Position numbers and translations under genes: made by a program. Source: Pseudomonadota bacterium (lineage in GTDB: Bacteria; Pseudomonadota; Alphaproteobacteria; Sphingomonadales; Sphingomonadaceae). Taken from it: 25,159 nt of DNA. Under the pieces are notes generated by a model. The model made no database searches. It was given only the letters and a program-made list of their open reading frames with translations, and had not been told where the DNA came from. The stretch's first letter is position 1. Each line of letters opens with the position of its first letter. The DNA lies in contig JARXKR010000010.1 of the NCBI GenBank assembly GCA_030271565.1, positions 1 through 25,159 on the forward strand, written 5' to 3'. Shown here piece after piece: positions 7,988 to 14,960 of this stretch.

Positions 7988-8251
7988 TGCCAAGTGATAT
8001 TAAGGCAAGCATCGACTGGTAACAAATACATTCGTGCTCGTTCCTTTGCGATCGCAATTGCATCAGGGACATTGCGTGAAATCTGCAGGGAAAATTCGGA
8101 CCGGGATGCAAATTGGCCATGTGCCGTTAGCGACTATTCTGGACCCCGGTTTGGGTGTAGGTTGGCTTCAAGCAGTCGGTACCAAGCGCGGTCTGCCGTT
8201 CCATGATCGAGCGGCACTGATCGTGCTCAATCCCTGGGAGGGAAATGTGTA
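7988..8251. other. Divergent intergenic region with a 12-bp palindrome
   Basis: 264 bp between the LuxR-type gene (leftward) and the TPR protein gene (rightward); both promoters must lie here. A perfect 12-bp palindrome, TTGCGATCGCAA, sits at 8046-8057, 59 bp in front of the regulator gene. The TPR gene has a strong ribosome binding site GGGAGGGA (8236-8243), 8 nt before its ATG. Short open frames on both strands in this stretch lack convincing starts and composition and are not called. The region is AT-richer than the genes around it, mostly between about 7990 and 8120. Confidence 0.6.
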
Positions 8252-9181
8252 ATGACCTTGCGCCGTACAGCCACATTCGCAGCCCTGACGCTGATTCTTG
8301 CGCTGGGCGTTGCCGGGCCGGCTCTGTCCAGCGGTGGTGGTGGGGGTGGCGGCTCTGAAATGCCGAGCATGAGCGCGCCCCAATACGACCCGGTGGTCGA
8401 GTACCGCAAAGGCATCGAAGCATTCGAAGCCAATGATTACAAGAAAGCGGCCACGGCGTTCAAACATGTGGTTGCGGTGGTGCCGACCCACGCACCGGCG
8501 CAGTACCTGCTCGGCGCGAGCCTGATGGGGCAGGGCGATTACAAGCATGCGATCAAGCCGCTCGAGGCCGCGCTCAAGGCAGATCCCAGCCTGATCGATG
8601 CGCAGCGCGATCTCGCCATCAGCTATATCAAGCAGGGCGATACCGCCAAGGCCACCGCGCAGCGCGATGCCATTGCCGTCCGCAAGACCGCATGCGCCGG
8701 AACCTGTCCCGAGGCCGCGCAGATCGACGCGGCGTTGGGTATGATCGATGCCGCGCTGGCCGGGGCTACGCCGCAAGCGTTCGGACCATCGCGCGAACTG
8801 CGCTCGCTTGCTTCGGTCGACAAGACCTACGTCGATGCCGTTTCATTGATCAACGAAGGAAAGTACGTGCCAGCGATTGCGATGCTGCAGGGTGCGTTGT
8901 GGGCTGCCGGCCCGCATCCCGATTTGCTAACGTACCTGGGCTATGCCAATCGCAAATTAGGCAACTATGAGACAGCAGCCACGTGGTACCGCACCGCGCT
9001 GGCAGTCGCGCCCAACCACCGCGGAGCGATCGAATATTATGGCGAATTGAAACTGCAACGCGGCGACCGGCTGGGCGCCTTGGCGCATCTCGCCCGGCTT
9101 GAGCAGATTTGCGGATTTGGTTGTGTCCAGGCCGACGAATTGCGCAACCAGATTGCGAGGGCGAGCCAATCCGCCTCCTGA
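8252..9181 (+). CDS. Secreted TPR protein with two CxxxC pairs
   Basis: 309 residues. A signal peptide (RRTATFAALTLILALGVAGPALS, ending about residue 27) is followed by a run of seven glycines (28-34). Then come tetratricopeptide repeats: VEYRKGIEAFEANDYKKAATAF, APAQYLLGASLMGQGDYKHA and SLIDAQRDLAISYIKQGD in the first half, and TYVDAVSLINEGKYVPAI, DLLTYLGYANRKLGNYETA and GAIEYYGELKLQRGD in the second. Two cysteine pairs of the form CxGxC stand at C148/C152 (TACAGTCPEA) and C287/C291 (ICGFGCVQAD), one at the end of each TPR block. In the periplasm they could form disulfides or hold a cofactor. The ATG at 8252 has GGGAGGGA 8 nt upstream. The cytochrome gene follows at once, so the two probably act together. 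Confidence 0.88.
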   Translation: MTLRRTATFAALTLILALGVAGPALSSGGGGGGGSEMPSMSAPQYDPVVEYRKGIEAFEANDYKKAATAFKHVVAVVPTHAPAQYLLGASLMGQGDYKHAIKPLEAALKADPSLIDAQRDLAISYIKQGDTAKATAQRDAIAVRKTACAGTCPEAAQIDAALGMIDAALAGATPQAFGPSRELRSLASVDKTYVDAVSLINEGKYVPAIAMLQGALWAAGPHPDLLTYLGYANRKLGNYETAATWYRTALAVAPNHRGAIEYYGELKLQRGDRLGALAHLARLEQICGFGCVQADELRNQIARASQSAS

Positions 9182-9189
9182 TCTCGGCG

Positions 9190-10071
9190 ATGGGACTGGC
9201 CGCGTCGCTCGTGGCGGCTGCTCCGTCACGCGATGGACCGGCGCTGACCGCCCTGACCTGGATCGCCCCGGGGCACGAGCGCGCGACCTTGCTCGAACAG
9301 CCGGCAACCTGCCTCGATCCTGCCGCTCCGGGCGACGAAGTGCGGATTGGACAAGCCCTGTTCAACGCCCCCAGCCTGCTTGGTGGCCAGGCATCGCGAG
9401 CTTCGATCAGCTGCGCCAGCTGCCACTCGAACGGTCGGCGCAACCCGGGCTTCTTCCTTGCCGGTATATCCGGAGAACCCGGAACCGCCGACGTCAGCTC
9501 AAGCTTTTTCAGCCTGACCCGCGCCGATGGCCGGTTCGATCCCAAGCCGATCCCCGATCTTGCCTTGCCCGGAAAAGTCAGCCGCGATCCGACTTCACAC
9601 GCCTTGGAGAACTTCCTACGCGGACTGATCGTCGAGGAATTCTCCGGCGGCGAGCCCAGCGCCGGGCAGCTCCATGCTCTGGCGAGCTATGTTCGCGCGG
9701 TCAGAGCCTGCCCAAGCCCGACCGAACTTCGCACTTTGGCCAGCGACCTTGCGCTTTTGCGCACCGGTATCGTTGGCGGGGAACTGCTGCTCGACCGAGG
9801 CGATACGAAAGGCGCGCAGATCCTGATCAAAGCCGCGCGCTTTCGTTTGGGATTGATCGATGAGCGGATGATCGGGCCCAAGGCCAAAGGCATCCACAGC
9901 GCCCTGCTCGACGCTTCGCGCCAACTTGCCTTGGTCCCGCTGCAGCGTGGTCAACTCGCAGATTGGCTGGCGAGGTTCGAGCGAACTGTCGCGCCGCAAC
10001 TCGCCCGCAACGAGCGTCAAAGCCTTTATGAACCGATCACACTCGATCGCTGGCTGGCCGCGCGGCGATAG
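9190..10071 (+). CDS. Single-heme cytochrome c-type protein, peroxidase/MauG-like
   Basis: About 293 residues from the ATG at 9190. One heme c site is present: CASCH (C75, C78, H79). The following text GEPGTADVSSSFFSLTRADGRFDPKPIPDLALPGK resembles the di-heme cytochrome c peroxidase / MauG group, but no second CxxCH exists, so a two-heme enzyme is not supported. Exported location follows from the heme motif and a hydrophobic start (LLISAMGLAASLVAAAPS). The true start is unclear. The ATG at 9190 lacks an upstream basic residue and a ribosome binding site. The frame stays open upstream to TTG codons at 9121 and 9109, inside the TPR gene, and a CTG at 9178 overlaps the TPR stop as CTGA. An upstream start would add an Arg in front of the hydrophobic stretch. 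The gene is certainly coupled to the TPR gene. Confidence 0.78.
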   Translation: MGLAASLVAAAPSRDGPALTALTWIAPGHERATLLEQPATCLDPAAPGDEVRIGQALFNAPSLLGGQASRASISCASCHSNGRRNPGFFLAGISGEPGTADVSSSFFSLTRADGRFDPKPIPDLALPGKVSRDPTSHALENFLRGLIVEEFSGGEPSAGQLHALASYVRAVRACPSPTELRTLASDLALLRTGIVGGELLLDRGDTKGAQILIKAARFRLGLIDERMIGPKAKGIHSALLDASRQLALVPLQRGQLADWLARFERTVAPQLARNERQSLYEPITLDRWLAARR

Positions 10072-10090
10072 CTGGCTCGCCAGCCGCGCG
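10059..10090. other. GC-rich inverted repeat between cytochrome and methyltransferase genes
   Basis: The arms CGCGCGGC (10059-10066) and GCCGCGCG (10083-10090) are perfect 8-bp complements, and the enclosed TGGCTCGCCA can add a small inner stem. The cytochrome stop codon (10069-10071) lies inside. No T-run follows, so it is not a classical intrinsic terminator; it could slow 3' exonucleases or separate expression of the two genes. Confidence 0.4.
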
Positions 10091-10121
10091 CGTGCCATGC
10101 TCGGGCAAGGGAGAACAAACC

Positions 10122-10751
10122 ATGGGACTGGGCAATTGGTACGACGAACACGTGGTGCCGCGGATCATCAAGTGCGCGTGCAGCTCGCCAGCGATCATGC
10201 AGGTCCGCGACAAGATCGTCCCGCTGGCGAGCGGCGCGGTGTTCGAACTGGGCTGCGGCGGCGGGATCAACCAGCAGTTCTATGATTCCGCCCGAGTGAC
10301 GAGCTATGCCGGGATGGACCCTTCAGCCAAGGGGCTGGAATACACCCGTGAAGCCGCGCAGGCGCAGGGCCGCAGCGCCGATATTCGCGAGGGTTATGGC
10401 GAGGCGATCCCGTTCGGCGACGCCAGCTTCGATTGCGTGGTCTGCACCTTCACGCTGTGCTCGGTTGCCGACCCAGCGCTGACCTTGCGCGAAATGCACC
10501 GGGTGCTGAAGCCTGGCGGGCGCTTGCTTTACGCCGAACACGGCCGCGCACCCGATGCCAGCGTGGCGAAGTGGCAAGACCGGATCGAGCCGGTCTGGAA
10601 GCGGCTCGCCGGAGGATGCCACCTGACCCGGCCGGTGGGTAGTTCGATCGCTGCCGGTGACTTTGCGGTGGACCAGCTGGGCGCACGCTACGCCCCCAAA
10701 ACGCCGCGCTGGGCGGGGTGGATCGAGTGGGGTGAAGCGATAAAGGCCTAA
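10122..10751 (+). CDS. Class I SAM-dependent methyltransferase, METTL7-like
   Basis: A 209-residue Rossmann-fold methyltransferase. Motif I is VFELGCGGGINQQFY (E42-L-G-C-G-G-G), the acidic ribose-binding residue is D66 in YAGMDPS, and motifs with EAIPFGDASFDCVVCTFTLCSV and LREMHRVLKPGGRLLYAEHG follow. The block AKWQDRIEPVWKRLAGGCHLTRP is typical of the METTL7 (thiol methyltransferase-like) branch rather than UbiE. Substrate unknown; a small thiol or lipid-like molecule is a guess from the family. The ATG at 10122 is chosen because AGGGAGA lies 7 nt upstream; an earlier in-frame TTG/GTG-type start at 10092 has no such site. Its stop codon overlaps that of the convergent hydrolase gene. Confidence 0.88.
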   Translation: MGLGNWYDEHVVPRIIKCACSSPAIMQVRDKIVPLASGAVFELGCGGGINQQFYDSARVTSYAGMDPSAKGLEYTREAAQAQGRSADIREGYGEAIPFGDASFDCVVCTFTLCSVADPALTLREMHRVLKPGGRLLYAEHGRAPDASVAKWQDRIEPVWKRLAGGCHLTRPVGSSIAAGDFAVDQLGARYAPKTPRWAGWIEWGEAIKA

Positions 10752-11719
10752 AAGCCGCGAACTTCGCCGACCTGCATGATCCAGGCGTTGTCCTCGCCGT
10801 ATTGCTGCTCGAGCGCGGCGCGGCGGAAACGTTCGGGAGCCTCGAACGGGTCTTCCGGAGTGAGCATGATGCTTCCCCAATGCATGCCCACGGCCGCTTT
10901 GGCGCCGATATCGCGCGCGATCAACACAGCTTCTTCGGGGGTGGCGTGGCTCGCTTCCATAATGATCCGCGGCTCGTAAGCACCGATCCCGACCAGCGCG
11001 AGATCGAATGGTCCGGCTCGTTTCCCGATCTCGCGAAACACCTCGCCGTAGCCGGTATCGCCGCCAAACCAGACTTTGCGGGCCGGCGAAGCGATCGCCA
11101 TACTCGACCACAGCGTCTTGTCGCGATCGAACGGGCCGCGCCCGGAAAAATGTACGGCAGGGAGGGCGGTGACGGTTAGGTCGCCCGTCCGATAATCATC
11201 CCACCAATCGAGTTCGGTGACCTGTGCGAAGCCTTGCTTGCGCAGCAAGGGGCCGACCCCGAGTGGGCAAACCACCGGAGTCTCAGCGCGCCAGCGATAA
11301 GCCTTGAGCGCGACGGTATCGATGTGATCGTAATGGTTGTGGCTGATCACGATCAGATCAAGGTTGGGCAATTCTTCGGCAGTCACCGCCGGCGGCAGGA
11401 AACGCTTGGGTCCAAAGCCGGACGGCCCGGCATGCTCGCCGAGATAAGGGTCGGTCAGGACGAGCTTGCCGCCAAGCCGCATAGCGAAGCAGGCATGACC
11501 GAGCCAGGCGATTTGGTCCTCAGCGAGTGCAGTCAGATCGGGCTTTACGTCGCTCGTTAGCCCCGCTGGGATCGGTGGCAGCTTGGCGCGGCGCATGTCC
11601 CATAGCAGGAACTTGAGGAAATCGCGCAGGCCTGCGCGGCGTGGCGGGCTGCCGGGCGGATTGCGAAAGCCGCCGCCTGGACGATGGTGATACGGCTTTG
11701 GCGGTGTGGGCTGGGTCAC
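10748..11719 (-). CDS. Metallo-beta-lactamase-fold hydrolase, NAPE-PLD-like
   Basis: 323 residues. The two-metal site reads H127-N-H129-Y-D131-H132 (SHNHYDHID), H190 (LPAVHFSGR), D221 (FGGDTGY) and H280 (GMHWGS), with H258 in EASHATPEEA nearby. A leading IAWLGHACFAMRLGGK and LTDPYLGEHAG block and the terminal WGSIMLTPEDPFEAPER block place it with the NAPE-phospholipase-D/UlaG-like branch, not with true beta-lactamases. Likely a cytoplasmic or membrane-associated phosphodiesterase or lactonase; substrate unknown. The start is a GTG at 11719 with no clear ribosome binding site, so a later start such as M42 is possible. It lies behind the rne terminator on the same strand and needs its own promoter, which I could not identify in the 75-bp gap. 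Confidence 0.88.
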   Translation of the reverse strand: MTQPTPPKPYHHRPGGGFRNPPGSPPRRAGLRDFLKFLLWDMRRAKLPPIPAGLTSDVKPDLTALAEDQIAWLGHACFAMRLGGKLVLTDPYLGEHAGPSGFGPKRFLPPAVTAEELPNLDLIVISHNHYDHIDTVALKAYRWRAETPVVCPLGVGPLLRKQGFAQVTELDWWDDYRTGDLTVTALPAVHFSGRGPFDRDKTLWSSMAIASPARKVWFGGDTGYGEVFREIGKRAGPFDLALVGIGAYEPRIIMEASHATPEEAVLIARDIGAKAAVGMHWGSIMLTPEDPFEAPERFRRAALEQQYGEDNAWIMQVGEVRGF

Positions 11720-11750
11720 AACAGATACTTGCGGTCTCGGCTCAGCAAAG

Positions 11751-11787
11751 AAACGGGGCGCTGCCTGGTGTGGCAGCGCCCCGTTTT
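11751..11787 (-). terminator. Intrinsic terminator of rne
   Basis: A 15-bp perfect stem: AAACGGGGCGCTGCC (11751-11765), loop TGGTGT, GGCAGCGCCCCGTTT (11772-11786). Read on the minus strand it begins 8 nt after the rne stop codon and is followed by TTTCTTT. The plus strand also ends in TTTT, so it could work in both directions. Confidence 0.9.
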
Positions 11788-11794
11788 ATCTGGC

Positions 11795-14500
11795 TCAGTC
11801 GCCAAAGGTCCGTTGCCACCAACCGCCGCGACGCGGGGTGCCGTCGTCGTTGCCGCCGTCCGCATCGGCAGTCACCGGTTCGGGTTCTGCGGTTAGCGCC
11901 GGTTCGGCTTCAACGGCCTTCTTGCGGCTGCGCTTGGGCTTTTCGGCAGAGGCTTCCACTACCGCAGGTTCTGCAGCGGCGACCTCTTCGGCAACCGGTT
12001 CGACCTTGGCCTTGCGAACGCGCTTGGGCTTGGCCGGGGCTTCGTCAGCCACCGGTTCAGCAACGGGCGCTTCCTCAGCTACAACCTCGGCAGCAGGCGC
12101 TTCGTCGGTATCGGCCTTCTTGCGGCGGCTGCGCTTGGGTTTGGCCGGGGCTTCTTCGGCTTCAAGGGGTTCGGCCAATTCAGCAACCGGCTCGGCGTCC
12201 GTTGCTTCGGCATCGCGCTCGCTCGCACCTTCGGTCTGCTCGCCTTCGCTGCCGGCTTCGCCTTCACCGCGGCCACGGCCGCCCCGCCGCCGCCGACCAC
12301 GCCGACGCCGCTTGCGCGGTGCATCGTCGTCTTCGCCTTCGGTGCGTTCGGCGCGGTCTTCGCCAGGCTCGCTGCGCTCGCCATCGTCGTCTTCAGCTTC
12401 GGCCGCAGGGCGCTGTTCGGCATCGCCTTCGGCGCGACCATCTTCGGTGCGTCCATCAGCACGGTCGCGGCCACCCCGGCGACGCCGGCTGCGGCTACGA
12501 GACTTGCTCCGGTCCTCGCCGCGGCTGTCGCCTTCTTCGGACCGCTCCTCGGCCTCGAACTCTTCCTCGTCCTCGATCACATCGTCATCGTCTTCTTCTT
12601 CGATCACGATGGCTTCGAACTTGGGGGTGAACTCCGGACGCGGGCCCGATGAAGCGACGCGCATCTTGGCGCCTTCGTTCTCGCCCTCGGGCAGCACTTC
12701 GACCCGCACGCCATAGCGGTCCTCGATCTCGCCGAGATCGGCGCGCTTGGCGTTGAGCAGATAGACCGCCGCCTCGGTACTGGCGAACAGCGAGATCACC
12801 GAACCCTTGCCCTTGGCAGCTTCGTCCTCGATCGAGCGCAGCGCAGAGAGACCAGCCGAGCTGGCGGTACGGACCAGGCCGACCCCGTCGCAGTGCGGGC
12901 ACGACCGCGTGGTTGCTTCAAGCACCCCGGTGCGCAGCCGCTGGCGGCTCATTTCCATCAGGCCGAAGCTCGAGATGCGGCCAACTTGAATCCGCGCGCG
13001 ATCGTTCTTGAGCGCGTCCTTCATCGCCTTTTCGACCTTACGGACGTTGTTGTTGTACTCCATGTCGATGAAGTCGATCACCACCAGCCCGGCCATGTCG
13101 CGCAGGCGCAGCTGACGCGCGATCTCACGCGCTGCTTCAAGGTTGGTGTTGAGCGCAGTCGCCTCGATCCCGTGTTCCTTGGTCGAACGACCCGAGTTGA
13201 TGTCGATCGAAACCAACGCCTCGGTCGGGTTGATCACGATGTAACCGCCCGATTTGAGCTGAACTTCGGGATCGTACATCGCGGTCAGCTGGTCTTCGGC
13301 GCCGTAACGCTGGAACATCGGTACCGGATCGGCGTATTGCTTCACCCGCTTGACGTGGCTTGGCATCAACAGCTTCATGAAGTCGCGGGCAGCACGGTAG
13401 CCATGCTCGCCCTCGACGATCACTTCCTCGATTTCGCGGTTGTAGATGTCGCGGATCGCGCGCTTGATCAGGTCGCTGTCTGAATGGATCAGCGCCGGGG
13501 CAGTCGAGCCTAAGGTGCGATCGCGGATTTCGTCCCACAGCCGGGCGAGGTAATCGAAATCGCGCTTGATCTCGGTCTTGGTCCGGCTGAGCCCGGCGGT
13601 GCGGACGATGCAGCCCATCGAGCGCGGCAGGTCCATCTCGCTGATGATCGACTTCAGGCGCTTGCGGTCAGAAGTCGAACTGATCTTGCGGCTGATCCCG
13701 CCGCCATGGCTCGAATTGGGCATCAGCACGCAGTAACGACCCGCGAGGCTGAGGTAGGTGGTGAGCGCCGCGCCTTTGTTGCCGCGTTCTTCCTTGACCA
13801 CCTGGACCAGCAGCACCTGGCGGCGCTGGATCACGTCCTGGATCTTGTAACGGCGGCGCAGCGCCATGCGCTTGGCGCGCAGTTCGTCGGCCTTGCCCTG
13901 GCTGCGATTGCCGCCGCCCTGCCGGCGCCGACCGCGACGGCCGCGATTGTCATCGCCGCCGTTCTCTTCGGCGCCTTCGTCGGCATCGGCATCGAACGCG
14001 CCTTCGACGTGGCCGTCTTCGATCGTGGCGACTTCGTCTTTCTCGGCGGTGTCGACTTCGGTTACGCCGCCAAAATCGTCGTCGTCATGATGATCGAGGA
14101 CCTGGTCTTCACTGTCGTAGCCGCCATTCTCGTCGTCGGCATGATAGTGTTCGTCGCTCGGAAAGTCATCGTCACCGTCTTCGGCAGCGCGCAAAGCGGC
14201 CTCTTCCTCGGCATGCGCGGCTTCTTCAGCGAGAAGCGCTTCGCGGTCTTCCTTCGGAATCTGGTAGTAATCGGGGTGGATTTCGCTGAACGCGAGGAAC
14301 CCGTGCCGGTTGCCGCCGAAATCGACGAACGCCGCCTGAAGCGACGGTTCGACCCGGGTTACTTTCGCGAGATAGATGTTGCCTTTGATCTGCTTGTGTT
14401 CGGCCGATTCAAAGTCAAATTCTTCAATCCGGTTGCCTTTGAGCACCGCCACCCGGGTTTCTTCCGGGTGGCGCGCATCGATTAGCATGCGCATGGTCAT
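11795..14500 (-). CDS. rne: Ribonuclease E
   Basis: A 901-residue endoribonuclease, the core of the RNA degradosome. The N-terminal half is catalytic. The S1 domain begins at about residue 38 and is split by an acidic and then basic insertion (about 90-205), as in other alphaproteobacteria. The DNase-I-like site has D433 (VSIDINSG) and D476/D479 (VVIDFIDM). The zinc-link is C534/C537 (SCPHC). From about 630 the protein is low-complexity, alternating acidic and Arg/Ser/Lys-rich blocks, with three KPKR-type basic repeats, and ends in RRGGWWQRTFGD. A C-terminal GWW is the known PNPase-binding element in Caulobacter. The ATG at 14500 has GGAG about 8 nt upstream; an open frame to 14722 upstream is leader RNA, not protein. 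A strong terminator follows and a structured leader precedes the gene. Confidence 0.97.
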   Translation of the reverse strand: MTMRMLIDARHPEETRVAVLKGNRIEEFDFESAEHKQIKGNIYLAKVTRVEPSLQAAFVDFGGNRHGFLAFSEIHPDYYQIPKEDREALLAEEAAHAEEEAALRAAEDGDDDFPSDEHYHADDENGGYDSEDQVLDHHDDDDFGGVTEVDTAEKDEVATIEDGHVEGAFDADADEGAEENGGDDNRGRRGRRRQGGGNRSQGKADELRAKRMALRRRYKIQDVIQRRQVLLVQVVKEERGNKGAALTTYLSLAGRYCVLMPNSSHGGGISRKISSTSDRKRLKSIISEMDLPRSMGCIVRTAGLSRTKTEIKRDFDYLARLWDEIRDRTLGSTAPALIHSDSDLIKRAIRDIYNREIEEVIVEGEHGYRAARDFMKLLMPSHVKRVKQYADPVPMFQRYGAEDQLTAMYDPEVQLKSGGYIVINPTEALVSIDINSGRSTKEHGIEATALNTNLEAAREIARQLRLRDMAGLVVIDFIDMEYNNNVRKVEKAMKDALKNDRARIQVGRISSFGLMEMSRQRLRTGVLEATTRSCPHCDGVGLVRTASSAGLSALRSIEDEAAKGKGSVISLFASTEAAVYLLNAKRADLGEIEDRYGVRVEVLPEGENEGAKMRVASSGPRPEFTPKFEAIVIEEEDDDDVIEDEEEFEAEERSEEGDSRGEDRSKSRSRSRRRRGGRDRADGRTEDGRAEGDAEQRPAAEAEDDDGERSEPGEDRAERTEGEDDDAPRKRRRRGRRRRGGRGRGEGEAGSEGEQTEGASERDAEATDAEPVAELAEPLEAEEAPAKPKRSRRKKADTDEAPAAEVVAEEAPVAEPVADEAPAKPKRVRKAKVEPVAEEVAAAEPAVVEASAEKPKRSRKKAVEAEPALTAEPEPVTADADGGNDDGTPRRGGWWQRTFGD
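14447..14473 (-). other. Perfect hairpin inside the first codons of rne
   Basis: In the rne mRNA, CGCCACCCGG and CCGGGTGGCG form a perfect 10-bp stem around the loop AAGAAAC. It starts 27 nt downstream of the A of the start codon and encodes part of the conserved peptide RHPEETRVAV. It may influence translation or be a site for RNase E itself; function is inferred only from position and strength. Confidence 0.55.
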
Positions 14501-14960
14501 TATAAATTCTCCGTGCGCGCCCGGTGGAGACCGGCCCGAAACGGGCATCTCCACAGCAGGCGCGGCTTTGTGCGGTACCTCCGCGCAGGGGCGGAAGGCC
14601 CTTGGTACGTTGCGCGGATAGATCGGTGAGACCGCGGCCAGACATGGCAGCGGCGGCGATAAGTGTGTCTGCCCCGGTGAAAAGGTGCGGCGTTGAATTG
14701 CGCGCACGACCAGTCGCTTCAACCACCCGGACCCCTTGGGTCCGCAGCGGCAAAAACGATGAAAGGCTCTTCATTGGTGCATCAACCTGTATGATCCGGC
14801 TGTAACGTTGGCCGGATTCTCCCCCGAAGGCGGCCAAGCCTGCCTTCGATGCCGCGACAGTTAGCACTGCTTTGTTAACGCGGCAAGTCGATTGCAGTAA
14901 GGTGATTGCTGACTATGCGGCGATTGCACGACGCGGCATGGCACACTAGGCTTGCGGCTG
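14501..14960. promoter_or_regulatory. Divergent 460-bp region: structured rne leader and amidase promoter area
   Basis: The stretch between rne (leftward) and the amidase gene (rightward) holds no convincing gene. Its rne-proximal half is rich in hairpins. GTGGAGA (14524-14530) pairs with TCTCCAC (14548-14554) around an inner CCCG-AAA-CGGG stem, ending only about 10 nt before the rne ribosome binding site. GTACC-TCCGC (14575-14584) pairs with GCGGA (14591-14595) and GGTAC (14604-14608). GGACCC (14727-14732) pairs with GGGTCC (14736-14741). RNase E of E. coli controls its own mRNA through hairpins in a long 5' leader, so a similar role is plausible here. No transcription start could be fixed for either gene. 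Confidence 0.6.

Noticed and set aside
8034..8252. A 72-residue plus-strand open frame upstream of the TPR gene
   Set aside because: No ribosome binding site and no recognisable content; it fills the promoter region of two divergent genes.
11827..12175. Repeated KPKR-coding segments as possible DNA repeats or mobile sequence
   Set aside because: The repetition is at protein level within the RNase E tail, with spacer differences; no inverted ends or target duplications.
11641..12716. Two long open frames on the plus strand across the RNase E C-terminus (Ser/Ala/Arg-rich)
   Set aside because: They are antisense reflections of the biased codons of the acidic and basic RNase E tail; no domains, no ribosome binding site, extreme composition.
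13706..14485. A 259-residue plus-strand open frame opposite the rne N-terminus
   Set aside because: Mirrors the conserved RNase E coding frame; its Val/Ala-rich text comes from Asp/Glu codons read backwards.
14501..14722. N-terminal extension of RNase E by 74 residues
   Set aside because: The conserved RNase E N-terminus begins at the ATG at 14500 with GGAG in front; the extension translates the hairpin-rich leader.
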